Shown here in pieces: positions 1-7,289 of a stretch of 14,979 nucleotides of DNA (position 1 is its first letter; each line of letters opens with the position of its first letter). The notes under the pieces are model-generated. The model saw only the letters and a program-made list of their open reading frames with translations, was not told the DNA's origin and searched no databases. The stretch is from a bacterium (lineage in GTDB: Bacteria; Hydrothermota; UBA3073; JACQXS01; JAUWAR01). Made by a program: the position numbers and the translations under genes. Location: NCBI GenBank assembly GCA_030601965.1, contig JAUWAR010000018.1:1-14979 (forward strand), written 5' to 3'.

Positions 1-285
1 GCCGCACTTAGAGGGGACTTTCCACACGTGCTAGAAAAGAGATTCGATTGTAGTCAATGTGGACTCTGTGCAATGAGATGTCCTGCTGAACTTGTTCACT
101 ATAATGTTTCACAACTCGGAAGAAGATTATATGGGAGACACCTCTATCCTCTGGAGAAAAATGTTAAAAAGAGGGTAAAAGAGATAGAAGAAGGTAAGTT
201 TGAAAAAGAACTTAATAAACTTTTGAAGGCAGATGATAAGGAGTTGGAAAAACTCTATGCTGGACGAGAAAGAGAACCGGATTAA
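1..285 (+). CDS. [4Fe-4S] ferredoxin-domain protein, C-terminal part
   Basis: The frame is open from the first base and ends with TAA at 283-285, so the gene starts before the window; the GTG at 28 need not be a start. About 94 residues are visible. They contain one cluster motif, C-S-Q-C-G-L-C-A-M-R-C-P (CxxCxxCxxxCP), then a conserved-looking stretch and a charged Lys/Glu-rich tail likely to form helices. No second cluster motif follows. The next gene is a fumarate-reductase-like flavoprotein, so an electron-transfer subunit or partner for it is plausible, like FrdB or HdrC-type subunits. This is inferred from context; the missing N-terminal part prevents a precise family call. Confidence 0.75.
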   Translation, partial: AALRGDFPHVLEKRFDCSQCGLCAMRCPAELVHYNVSQLGRRLYGRHLYPLEKNVKKRVKEIEEGKFEKELNKLLKADDKELEKLYAGREREPD

Positions 286-420
286 AAAATGACGAGATCC
301 GAATGACGAATGTCGAATAAATTCTTGAATGTCCAAATCCCAATTTTGTTATTAGACATTGGGAATTTGTCATTTTATTCTGATTTCGGGCTTCGGATTT
401 CGGATTTTAAGAGGGGGTTG
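286..420. repeat. Intergenic repeat cluster with inverted arms
   Basis: This spacer holds no gene. It carries short repeats in both orientations: ATCCGAATGACGAATG at 297-312, a CCCAAT/ATTGGG inverted pair around 349-364, and reverse-complement copies of a TCCGAAA 7-mer near 389-407. Segment 288-324 returns almost exactly, in inverted orientation, at 14676-14713. The Shine-Dalgarno of the next gene (GAGGGGG, 411-417) lies directly at its edge. Confidence 0.7.
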
Positions 421-422
421 TA

Positions 423-2081
423 ATGGCGGAACTTAAGTTTATACAGGGGTATCCTGAGTATATGTATGAATCTATCCAAATTGTTAATAGCACAAGGGCA
501 AAAAGAAAAAGTTATACACCACCCGCAATGACAAAAGAGGAAAAAGAAGAGGTTTTGAAACTCCATCCTGATTATGCAGTAGGAGGTAAGAGAAAAATAA
601 AGATAGGATTAAATAAAGGGGCTACTGCTCCAAATGAAGTGGCTGACCTTCTTGAATCTTATCCCCTGATAAATCCTAAAGAGATTAACCTGAATGATAT
701 TGATTATGAAACTGATATTTTGATAATAGGTGGTGGTCTTGCAGGCACTTCTGCGGCATTGTGGGCAAATGACTCAGGAATACCAACAGAGAAAATTCTT
801 CTGACCAATAAATTAAGGCACGGTGATGCAAATTCTATAATGGCAGAAGGTGGAACTCAGGCAGCAGATAGACCTAATGATAATCCTGCGATTCACTTTA
901 TTGATGCATACGGAGGTGGGCACTTCACTAACAAAAAAGATGTGCTTATGGGACTTGTAGAGGATGCCCCATTTATAATCAGATGGCTTGAGAGTTTTGG
1001 ATGTTTGTTTGACAAAGAAGAAGATGGAAGTTTTGTAGAAAAATGGGGTGGTGGGACATCCAGAAAAAGGATGCACTCTTGTAGAGATTATACAGGACTT
1101 GAAGAATTGAGGGTTATAAGAGATGAATTTAGAAATAGAAGGATTCCATCCCTTGAATTCTATCCAGCAGTAGAACTGCTTACAGATGGAGATAACAAAG
1201 TAGTTGGAGCAGTATTGTGGAATATGGAGACAGAAGACTATAAAATCGTAAAGGCAAAGGCAACCATTTTAGCTACTGGTGGTTTTGGGAGGTTACATAT
1301 AAGAGGATTTGCTACTACAAATCATTATGGTGCTACCTGTGATGGACTGGTTCTTGCATATAGAGCAGGAGCAAAACTGAGAGATACTGATACTGTTCAA
1401 TACCATCCAACAGGTGCGGCATATCCACAACAGATAATTGGACTATTATTAACGGAGAAATTGAGGAGTTCGGGCGCTCAGCCTGTAAATAAGCATGGAG
1501 AGGCATTTGTATTCCCCCTTGAGCCAAGGGATGTTGAGGCATCTGCACTTATAAGAGAGTGCTATGTGAACGATAATGGTATTACCACACCGACTGGTAT
1601 GAAGGGAGTATGGCTGGACACGCCACTTATTGATGTAAAAAATGGTGAAGGTTATCTTGAAAAGGCTTTTCCTGGTATGGTGAGAATGTTCAAGAGGTTT
1701 GACATTGATATGGTAAAGGACCCCGTGTTGGTTTTCCCCACTCTCCATTATCAAAATGGTGGTGTAGAAACAGACCCCGAGGGACATACGAACATACAAG
1801 GGCTATTTGTAGCAGGTGAAGTATCTGGAGGGGTTCATGGAAAGAACAGACTTATGGGAAATTCAACACTTGATTGCCTTGTATATGGAAGAAGGGCTGG
1901 TATCTATTCTGCAGAATATGTAAAAAAAGGAGTAAAAACAGGTAAATTAGGCTTGCAACATGTCGAAAGGTATATTAAGATGTTAAAAGATGCTGGGATA
2001 AAGACTGACAGAAAAGCACCAATCCTTATACCTGATTATAGAGGAAAGGCAGTTCTGGCAAGGATGATAGATGTGTTTTAA
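423..2081 (+). CDS. Fumarate reductase/succinate dehydrogenase-like FAD-binding flavoprotein
   Basis: A 552-residue flavoprotein of the FrdA/SdhA/NadB/TfrA superfamily. The dinucleotide-binding motif GGGLAG lies near residue 103, after an unusual N-terminal extension of about 90 residues. The family's catalytic motifs are present: YHPTG (about 328), TEKLRSSG with the proton-relay-type Arg (about 345-352), HYQNGG (about 441) and HGKNRLMGNSTLDCL (about 469). The His that binds FAD covalently in FrdA/SdhA (RSHTVAAEGG region) seems to be Asn here (DANSIMAEGG), so FAD is probably non-covalent. The ATG at 423 is well placed after GAGGGGG. The preceding Fe-S gene and following OFOR genes suggest a soluble electron-transfer role, perhaps fumarate reduction or succinate oxidation. 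The substrate is not proven; another alpha,beta-unsaturated acid is possible. Confidence 0.85.
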   Translation: MAELKFIQGYPEYMYESIQIVNSTRAKRKSYTPPAMTKEEKEEVLKLHPDYAVGGKRKIKIGLNKGATAPNEVADLLESYPLINPKEINLNDIDYETDILIIGGGLAGTSAALWANDSGIPTEKILLTNKLRHGDANSIMAEGGTQAADRPNDNPAIHFIDAYGGGHFTNKKDVLMGLVEDAPFIIRWLESFGCLFDKEEDGSFVEKWGGGTSRKRMHSCRDYTGLEELRVIRDEFRNRRIPSLEFYPAVELLTDGDNKVVGAVLWNMETEDYKIVKAKATILATGGFGRLHIRGFATTNHYGATCDGLVLAYRAGAKLRDTDTVQYHPTGAAYPQQIIGLLLTEKLRSSGAQPVNKHGEAFVFPLEPRDVEASALIRECYVNDNGITTPTGMKGVWLDTPLIDVKNGEGYLEKAFPGMVRMFKRFDIDMVKDPVLVFPTLHYQNGGVETDPEGHTNIQGLFVAGEVSGGVHGKNRLMGNSTLDCLVYGRRAGIYSAEYVKKGVKTGKLGLQHVERYIKMLKDAGIKTDRKAPILIPDYRGKAVLARMIDVF

Positions 2082-2087
2082 TATTAA

Positions 2088-2113
2088 TGAGTTAACGGGT
2101 TAACGAGTTAATA
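2088..2113. repeat. Short tandem repeat (GTTAACGG-type) in spacer
   Basis: The 65-bp spacer between the flavoprotein and alpha1 contains tandem units of the form GAGTTAACGG-GTTAACGA-GTTAAT, followed by an AT-rich stretch. I see no clear Shine-Dalgarno before the ATG at 2147. Confidence 0.6.
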
Positions 2114-2146
2114 AAAAATTAATAATCCGGTAATAGAATAATAACT

Positions 2147-3331
2147 ATGAAGGCAGGAACTCATCGTTTGAGTGGGAATGAGGCGTGTGCTGAAGGGGCG
2201 ATTGCGGCGGGATGCCGATTTTTGGGGGTCTATCCAATTGTGCCAGCACTTGAGGTTGTTGAAAGATTCCTGAAGAGGTGCCCCGAGATAGGTGCAACTT
2301 TTGTTCAGATGGAGGATGAGATTTCAGTTCTTGCGGCTGTTTTGGGTGCATCCTGGACAGGGAAAAAGGCAATGACAGTGACTTCGGGACCGGGTTTCTC
2401 CCTTATGATGGAACATCTTGGACTTGGTGTGATGCTGGAAACTCCTTGTGTGATTGTTGATGTTCAAAGAGGTGGACCATCCGAGGGTATGCCAAATTCT
2501 CCATCTCAAGGAGATATGATGCAGGCAAGATGGGGCTCTCACGGTGATTATGAAATTGTTGCTCTTTGCCCAAACTCTCCTCAGGAAATGTTTGACTTTA
2601 CTATAAAAGCATTTAATCTATCAGAAAAATATCGGATTCCTGTTGTAGTAATGGCAGACGAAGCAGTTGGACATATGACTGATAATGTTGTGATACCTAA
2701 TAAGATTGAGCTTGTATCCAGAAAATATTATAAGGGGAAAAAGGACAAATATTTGCCGTTCTTGCGAGAGCCTGCTTTAACCGGGATTCCTTCAATGGTT
2801 GATATAGGCAATGGTTACAAATTTCATGTTACAGGTCTTACTCATGATGAAAGGGGTTATCCTATTATGAATGCTGAATGCCAGGAATTCTGTGTTAGAC
2901 CTTTGATGGAGAAGATAAGAAAGAATGTAGATGAGATTGTTGAGTTTGAAGAAAAAGATACTAATAATGCAGAGATAGTTGTCCTTTCCTATGGAATTAC
3001 CTCCAGAGTGGCTGAGAAAGCCATGGATTTGGCAACAAAAGACGGAATAAAAGTAGGTTTTTTAAGACCCATTGTTGTCTGGCCCTTTCCTGAGAAAAAA
3101 GTGAGAGAACTTTCAAAGAAGATAAAGGCATTTGTGGTTCCAGAGATTAATTATGGACAGATTGTGTATGAGGTAGAGAGATGTGCTGGTGGGAATTGTA
3201 ATATCATATTTGTGCCGTCCAAAAGTGGAGCAGTTCACGAGCCAGAGGAGATTGTCAATGCTATAAAAATGGGAATAAAAGAAGAAAAGAGAGAGGAAGT
3301 TATTCAAGTTAAAATTAGCAATCAGCAATGA
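2147..3331 (+). CDS. 2-oxoacid:ferredoxin oxidoreductase alpha subunit, copy 1 (active-site motif altered)
   Basis: A 394-residue KorA/PorA-type alpha subunit. It aligns along its whole length with the second copy at 4317-5567 (TSGPGFSLMME, QRGGPS, RWGSHGDYE, YGITSRVA, PEINYGQIVYEVER are shared). OFORs transfer electrons from 2-oxoacid decarboxylation to ferredoxin, using thiamine diphosphate bound at the alpha-beta interface. The family motif YPITPSTE reads YPIVPALE here (residues 29-36), so the conserved Thr that contacts the cofactor in PFOR is Val32. RGGPSTGLPT also reads RGGPSEGMPN. The QMEDE acid is kept. It may be a non-catalytic or substrate-shifted alpha subunit. The last codons run into the repeat after the gene. 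Start ATG at 2147; no Shine-Dalgarno seen. Confidence 0.88.
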   Translation: MKAGTHRLSGNEACAEGAIAAGCRFLGVYPIVPALEVVERFLKRCPEIGATFVQMEDEISVLAAVLGASWTGKKAMTVTSGPGFSLMMEHLGLGVMLETPCVIVDVQRGGPSEGMPNSPSQGDMMQARWGSHGDYEIVALCPNSPQEMFDFTIKAFNLSEKYRIPVVVMADEAVGHMTDNVVIPNKIELVSRKYYKGKKDKYLPFLREPALTGIPSMVDIGNGYKFHVTGLTHDERGYPIMNAECQEFCVRPLMEKIRKNVDEIVEFEEKDTNNAEIVVLSYGITSRVAEKAMDLATKDGIKVGFLRPIVVWPFPEKKVRELSKKIKAFVVPEINYGQIVYEVERCAGGNCNIIFVPSKSGAVHEPEEIVNAIKMGIKEEKREEVIQVKISNQQ

Positions 3332-3332
3332 A

Positions 3333-3380
3333 CAATTATCAATTATTGATTTTTCATTTTGACTTGCTAATTGATAATTG
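3333..3380. repeat. Inverted repeat (13-bp perfect arms) in spacer
   Basis: CAATTATCAATTA at 3333-3345 pairs perfectly with TAATTGATAATTG at 3368-3380. Related AGCAAT/TTGCTAA words extend the pairing imperfectly on both sides. The left flank overlaps the last codons of alpha1, and the element ends about 6 bases before the beta1 ATG. There is no terminal T-run, so this is not a typical terminator. Confidence 0.75.
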
Positions 3381-3396
3381 CTAACTTTGCATTGAT

Positions 3397-4263
3397 ATGG
3401 CTAAAAAGAAGAAAGAAATACATCCAATGGAGTCTCTGCTCCGTATGGACAGGATACCTCACATCTGGTGTCCGGGGTGTGGTATTGGTACAGCGGTTAC
3501 TGCTTTTACATCTGCACTTGAGAAGTTAAAAGCAGATCTAAACAAGGTATGTGTAATTTCAGGCATTGGTTGCACAGGAAGAGTGGCGGGTTATGTTAAG
3601 CTGGATTCATTTCATACAACTCATGGCAGGCCTATTGCTTTTGCAACAGGTATAAAACTTGGAGATCCAGAATTAAAAGTGGTTGTCTTTTCAGGTGATG
3701 GTGATATTATAGCAATTGGGGGCAATCATTTTATGCATGCGGCGAGAAGGAATATAGACATGACGGTAATATGTGTTAATAACTTTATTTATGCAATGAC
3801 CGGAGGACAGGTTGCGCCGACAACTCCACTCACAGCTTATACTACGACCAGTCCTTATGGTAATGTTGAGGTACCATCTAACATTCCACAATTGGCAGAG
3901 GCGTGTGGTGCTGTGTATGTAGCAAGATGGACAGCCCTGCATATTCGGAGACTTACGAATGCTATAGTTGAAGCAATGCAGAAACCGGGCTTTTCTGTAG
4001 TAGAGGTTATCTCATCCTGTCCCCAGTATTATTCAAGAATCAACAAATTAGGAGATGGACTTGATATGATGAAATTCTATCATGATAATTCAGTGATAAG
4101 ACATAATGAGCCCACAGAAAATCTTGATATTGACTATCAAAAACAGATTATAGTAGGAAAGTTTATTGATAGGGAAAGACCCACATATATGGATTCATAT
4201 AAGAAGTGGCTTGAGGAAGTAAAACATCAAATACCTAAAAGTCCAAAAATCCAAAATACCTAA
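3397..4263 (+). CDS. 2-oxoacid:ferredoxin oxidoreductase beta (thiamine diphosphate) subunit, copy 1
   Basis: A 288-residue KorB/PorB-type beta subunit with all expected motifs. WCPGCG (24-29) and GIGCTGR (56-62) provide the conserved cysteines. THGRP lies at 75-79. GDGD (100-103) followed by NN (128-129) and MTGGQ (134-138) form the thiamine diphosphate/Mg site. This is the catalytic half that decarboxylates the 2-oxoacid with alpha and gamma/delta partners. It is about 45% or more identical by eye to beta2 downstream and is the only beta here with a complete cofactor site. The C-terminal tail QIPKSPKIQNT is encoded by an intergenic-type repeat, which also supplies the TAA stop. Substrate (2-oxoglutarate, pyruvate or branched-chain oxoacid) cannot be told from sequence. 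Confidence 0.92.
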   Translation: MAKKKKEIHPMESLLRMDRIPHIWCPGCGIGTAVTAFTSALEKLKADLNKVCVISGIGCTGRVAGYVKLDSFHTTHGRPIAFATGIKLGDPELKVVVFSGDGDIIAIGGNHFMHAARRNIDMTVICVNNFIYAMTGGQVAPTTPLTAYTTTSPYGNVEVPSNIPQLAEACGAVYVARWTALHIRRLTNAIVEAMQKPGFSVVEVISSCPQYYSRINKLGDGLDMMKFYHDNSVIRHNEPTENLDIDYQKQIIVGKFIDRERPTYMDSYKKWLEEVKHQIPKSPKIQNT

Positions 4264-4313
4264 ATCTTTGGATATTTAGGTGTTTAGGAATTTAGGTATT
4301 TAGGAATTTAATT
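4229..4313. repeat. CCTAAA-type repeat hairpin at end of beta1
   Basis: Left-hand copies ATACCTAAAA and ATACCTAAAT face right-hand copies ATTTAGG, spaced about every 8-10 bp. ACCTAAAT (4258-4265) pairs perfectly with ATTTAGGT (4274-4281). The stop codon TAA at 4261-4263 is inside the left arm. The same element type recurs at 6918-6984 after the gamma gene. Confidence 0.8.
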
Positions 4314-4316
4314 AAG

Positions 4317-5567
4317 ATGAGGGCTAATCCAAAGGATGTTTTTACTGGTGCTTATTATATAGATGGGGATGTTTCATCTGCTTATGGAGCTGCGGCTGCA
4401 GGATGTAAGTTTATAGGAGGTTATCCCATTACGCCATCAACTGAGGCATTTGAGGCATTCGTGCGCAGAGCACATCAGGTAGGGGCTATATCCATCCAGA
4501 TGGAGGATGAACTTGGTTCTATTGCATCTGTCATAGGTGCATCCTGGGCAGGCAAAAAAGCGATGACCATAACCTCTGGACCAGGTTTTTCTCTTATGAT
4601 GGAGAATATTGGACTGGGGGCTATGTTAGAAACTCCATTCGTGGTTCTTAATATTCAACGAGGGGGTCCGTCTACAGGTCTTCCAACTCTCACAGGTCAG
4701 GCAGATATGATGCAGTCAAGGTGGGGCTCACACGGTGATTATGAAATTATAACCATTGCCCCAGATTCTCCTCAAGAAATGTTTGATTATACAGTTAAGG
4801 CATTTAACCTCTCGGAAAAATATAGGTGTCCTGTTATGATAATGTCAGATGAGTGTGTGGGTCATATGACTGAAAAGGTCGTTATACCTTCTGCCGATAA
4901 GATTGAAGTTGAACCAAGGAGATTTTATAAAGGCGATAAAGACAAATACATACCTTTTCCTGTTGACAATTTAGTTCCTCCAATGGTAAAAGCAGGGGAT
5001 GGGTACAAACTTCATCTTACTGGACTCGCTCATGACGAAAAAGGTTACCCCCTACTAACTCAAAACTCAAAAGTCAAAACGCAAAACGCAAACACAAGGA
5101 GATTGGTTGATAAGATTCGGCTTAATGTAGATAAAATCATTGAGTTAAAAGAAGATGGGATTGACGACGCTGAGATTATTGTTGTCTCCTATGGAATAAC
5201 CTCGCGGGTTGCAATACGAGGAATTGAAATGGCAAGAGCAAAAGGCATAAAGGTGGGAAGTCTCCGACTTGTAACTGTATGGCCATTTCCTGAAAAGAAA
5301 ATTACTGAACTTGCGAACAAGGTAAAAGCATTCGTGGTTCCAGAAATAAATTATGGTCAGATTGTTTTTGAGGTGGAGAGGTGTGCTTATGGCAAGGCAA
5401 ATATCGTTCTTGTGCCACATGGTGGAGGCTCGGTTCACAATCCAGATGATATCTTTCACGCCATAGAATATGCTGCAAAAGAGAGGAAAAATGTTGATGG
5501 AATTATTGAACAGAAAACAAATTTGTATTCCCTGATTTTTGAAAAGGAGTACAAACTACACGGATAA
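4317..5567 (+). CDS. 2-oxoacid:ferredoxin oxidoreductase alpha subunit, copy 2 (canonical motif)
   Basis: A 416-residue alpha subunit, paralogous to copy 1 but with the canonical active-site motif YPITPSTE (residues 36-43, Thr39) and RGGPSTGLPT, plus QMEDE. These residues face the cofactor at the alpha-beta interface in PFOR-type enzymes. After GYPLL the chain carries a low-complexity insert, TQNSKVKTQNANTRR, encoded by a tandem repeat (5052-5100) that is absent from copy 1. The C-terminal tail is longer than in copy 1. Beta2 follows. Because alpha2 is intact and beta2 is not, alpha2 probably pairs functionally with beta1 (inference). Start ATG 4317 follows a repeat with no visible Shine-Dalgarno. 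Confidence 0.92.
   Translation: MRANPKDVFTGAYYIDGDVSSAYGAAAAGCKFIGGYPITPSTEAFEAFVRRAHQVGAISIQMEDELGSIASVIGASWAGKKAMTITSGPGFSLMMENIGLGAMLETPFVVLNIQRGGPSTGLPTLTGQADMMQSRWGSHGDYEIITIAPDSPQEMFDYTVKAFNLSEKYRCPVMIMSDECVGHMTEKVVIPSADKIEVEPRRFYKGDKDKYIPFPVDNLVPPMVKAGDGYKLHLTGLAHDEKGYPLLTQNSKVKTQNANTRRLVDKIRLNVDKIIELKEDGIDDAEIIVVSYGITSRVAIRGIEMARAKGIKVGSLRLVTVWPFPEKKITELANKVKAFVVPEINYGQIVFEVERCAYGKANIVLVPHGGGSVHNPDDIFHAIEYAAKERKNVDGIIEQKTNLYSLIFEKEYKLHG
5052..5100 (+). repeat. In-frame low-complexity repeat inside alpha2
   Basis: Imperfect tandem units of ACTCAAA, GTCAAAAC and GCAAAAC are translated as TQNSKVKTQNANT. The equivalent stretch of alpha1 has unrelated sequence (MNAECQEFCV). The insert lies in a variable loop between the GYP motif and the next helix, where it may be tolerated. 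Confidence 0.7.
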
Positions 5568-5576
5568 ATCATTTTA

Positions 5577-5648
5577 GAATTAACAATTAGCAATTAGCAT
5601 TTCAAAATTGATAATTGTCCATTGTTAATTGCTAATTTTGCATTGATT
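5577..5648. repeat. Inverted repeat (12-bp perfect arms) in spacer
   Basis: AATTAGCAATTA (5585-5596) pairs with TAATTGCTAATT (5626-5637), with more imperfect pairing outside and inside. The words are the same as in the element at 3333-3380 (AGCAATTA, TTGATAATTG, TTTGCATTGA), so these two are copies of one repeat family. It ends about 5 bases before the beta2 ATG. Confidence 0.75.
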
Positions 5649-5653
5649 TTTTA

Positions 5654-6397
5654 ATGTCTATTATAACTACCTGTCTTACCAACGCTGTTAAAAAGAGTCG
5701 CATCAAGAAGGTATGTCTGGTATCAGATTTTTTATATCAGCGGGAGATTGTGGATTCCTTGGAATTTGATACATTTCATGTCACTCGTGGTAGGCCTATT
5801 GCCTTTGGAACAGGCCTGAAACTTGCAAACCCGGAACTAAAAGTAATTGCACTTATTGGTGACCTGATTACTCTTGGAGGAAATCACTTTATGCATGCAG
5901 GAAGAAGAAATATGGACATTGTGGTAATATGTGTGAATAACTTTATTTATCCTAAAATAGCAGGCAATACCACGCCGACAACTAAAGTTCCATTTTCACA
6001 ATATGCACCCTTTGAGCGTCCTATTAATGTTCCGCATATGGCAAAGTCATCTGGGGCCGTATATGTGGCAAGGTGGACTACTTTACATAACTCAGAACTT
6101 ACTGAATCTATAACCCAAGCCCTTCAAAAATCTGGTTTTTCTGTCATTGAGGTTATGGCGCCAGGTGGCAGTTATTTCGCAGGGATTCCAAGTTTAAAAA
6201 ATGAATCTGAACTTCTTAAGTTTTATTATGAAAACTCAGTGATAAAAAATGGTGAAGACACAAGAAATGTTGAAATTATTCCTGATAATAAAATCATAGT
6301 AGGCAAGTTTTTTGAGCAAGAAAGACCCACATTCCTGGACTCATATAATGCCCAACTCTCCAGAGTTATGGGTGATAAATTTAAACCGTATGTTTGA
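5654..6397 (+). CDS. Degenerate OFOR beta-subunit paralogue lacking CPGCG and GDGD motifs
   Basis: A 247-residue paralogue of beta1 with an uninterrupted frame. Homology starts about 30 residues into beta1, so the WCPGCG segment is missing. GIGCTGR is replaced by DFLYQRE, THGRP by TRGRP (His to Arg at 45), GDGDII by GDLI (two residues lost, 69-71), and MTGGQ by KIAGN; NN (95-96) is kept. The rest is well conserved (GGNHFMHAGRRNMD, GAVYVARWT, IIVGKFFEQERPT). It should not bind thiamine diphosphate and metal in the usual way or carry the usual cluster cysteines. An intact frame with coherent conservation favours a structural pseudoenzyme over a young pseudogene, but decay cannot be excluded. 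It overlaps the gamma gene by 8 bases, consistent with coupled translation. Confidence 0.85.
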   Translation: MSIITTCLTNAVKKSRIKKVCLVSDFLYQREIVDSLEFDTFHVTRGRPIAFGTGLKLANPELKVIALIGDLITLGGNHFMHAGRRNMDIVVICVNNFIYPKIAGNTTPTTKVPFSQYAPFERPINVPHMAKSSGAVYVARWTTLHNSELTESITQALQKSGFSVIEVMAPGGSYFAGIPSLKNESELLKFYYENSVIKNGEDTRNVEIIPDNKIIVGKFFEQERPTFLDSYNAQLSRVMGDKFKPYV

Positions 6398-6950
6398 AAT
6401 TAAATTTGCGGGTTATGGAGGGCAAGGACTGATTAGGTCCGGTGTTATTGTAGGAAAGGCTGCTTCTATCTACGATAACAAGTTTTCCACAATGAACCAG
6501 TCCTTTGGACCAGAGGCAAGAGGTGGTGCCTGTAGTTCCCAACTACTCGTATCAGAAACAAAAGTTCTATATCCTTATGTTACAAAATTAGACATCCTTG
6601 TCGCTATGTCTCGGGAAGCATATGAAAAATTTGAACCAGAACTAAAAGACACAGGAATGCTTATTTATGACTCAGATTTAGTTAAACTAAAGAAAATGCG
6701 ACCAAAAATTAAACTTTATCCTATTCCTGCAACAAGATTTGCTGAAGAATTAGGAAATCGGATTATTGCAAATGTAGTAATGCTCGGCTTCTTCACTGCT
6801 ATTACTAAAGTAGTATCAAAACAGGCAATGGAAAAAGCAATCCCTGATTCAGTTCCTGAAAGGTTCAAAGACCTTAATCTAAAAGCATTTAATAAAGGCT
6901 TCCAGCATGAAAAACAAATACCTAAAATTCCAAAATTTCAAAATTCCTAA
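6390..6950 (+). CDS. 2-oxoacid:ferredoxin oxidoreductase gamma subunit
   Basis: A KorC/PorC-type gamma subunit of 186 residues. The typical start MxEIKFAGYGGQG is present, with GYGGQG at 8-13, followed by SFGPEARGGACSSQLLVS, the usual gamma signature. The frame is open to 6312, but ATG 6390 is chosen because it places the family's N-terminus correctly and overlaps the beta2 stop by only 8 bases. One gamma gene serves two alpha-beta pairs, so a mixed complex is likely. The C-terminal QIPKIPKFQNS is encoded by a repeat and resembles the tail of beta1 (QIPKSPKIQNT), although the proteins are unrelated. Confidence 0.92.
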   Translation: MFEIKFAGYGGQGLIRSGVIVGKAASIYDNKFSTMNQSFGPEARGGACSSQLLVSETKVLYPYVTKLDILVAMSREAYEKFEPELKDTGMLIYDSDLVKLKKMRPKIKLYPIPATRFAEELGNRIIANVVMLGFFTAITKVVSKQAMEKAIPDSVPERFKDLNLKAFNKGFQHEKQIPKIPKFQNS

Positions 6951-6984
6951 ATTTTTTAGGCATTTAGGTATTTAGGCGTTTAAA
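6918..6984. repeat. CCTAAA-type repeat hairpin at end of gamma gene
   Basis: This is a second copy of the element at 4229-4313. ATACCTAAAATTCC and CCTAAA (6946-6951) face TTTAGG (6955-6960) and further TTTAGG copies. The TAA stop at 6948-6950 lies in the arm. The repeat ends just before the ATG of the ferredoxin gene at 6987, and I see no Shine-Dalgarno between them. Confidence 0.8.
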
Positions 6985-6986
6985 TT

Positions 6987-7289
6987 ATGAAATACTGGCG
7001 AGCTCCTTATGATATAAATGAAGTAAAGATTGCTCACGGACAGGTCCATATAATAAAGGACAGATGTAAAGGATGTGAATTTTGTATAGAGTATTGCCCT
7101 ACAGATGTCCTGGAACTTTCTGATGAGTTCAATGCCAAAGGGTATCACATCCCCTATATTAAGAACGAAGAGAATTGCACTAACTGCGGTCTATGTGAGA
7201 TGTTATGTCCAGAATTTGCTATTTGGTCAACACTTAAAAAAGGGAGAAAAGCGAAAGTAGCGGGGCTTGTCCTCGGCAAACAAGAATGA
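6987..7289 (+). CDS. Ferredoxin-type delta subunit of 2-oxoacid oxidoreductase (2x[4Fe-4S])
   Basis: A 100-residue bacterial-type ferredoxin with two complete cluster motifs: CKGCEFCIEYCP (27-38) and CTNCGLCEMLCP (64-75). This size and its place after gamma match KorD/PorD/VorD subunits, which carry electrons from the thiamine site to free ferredoxin. The N-terminal section (about 20 residues before the first cluster) and the linker between the clusters are typical. The stop TGA (7287-7289) overlaps the ATG of the GltD-like gene (7286) in an ATGA junction, so the OFOR operon and the Hdr module are probably translated from one message. Confidence 0.9.
   Translation: MKYWRAPYDINEVKIAHGQVHIIKDRCKGCEFCIEYCPTDVLELSDEFNAKGYHIPYIKNEENCTNCGLCEMLCPEFAIWSTLKKGRKAKVAGLVLGKQE

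Noticed and set aside
3333..3380. Spacer hairpins as Rho-independent terminators
   Set aside because: Stems are AT-rich without a following T-run, and they lie between genes that should be co-transcribed.
6312..6389. Upstream start for the gamma subunit at 6312
   Set aside because: The extra 26 residues are a shadow of the beta2 frame; the family N-terminus begins at ATG 6390.
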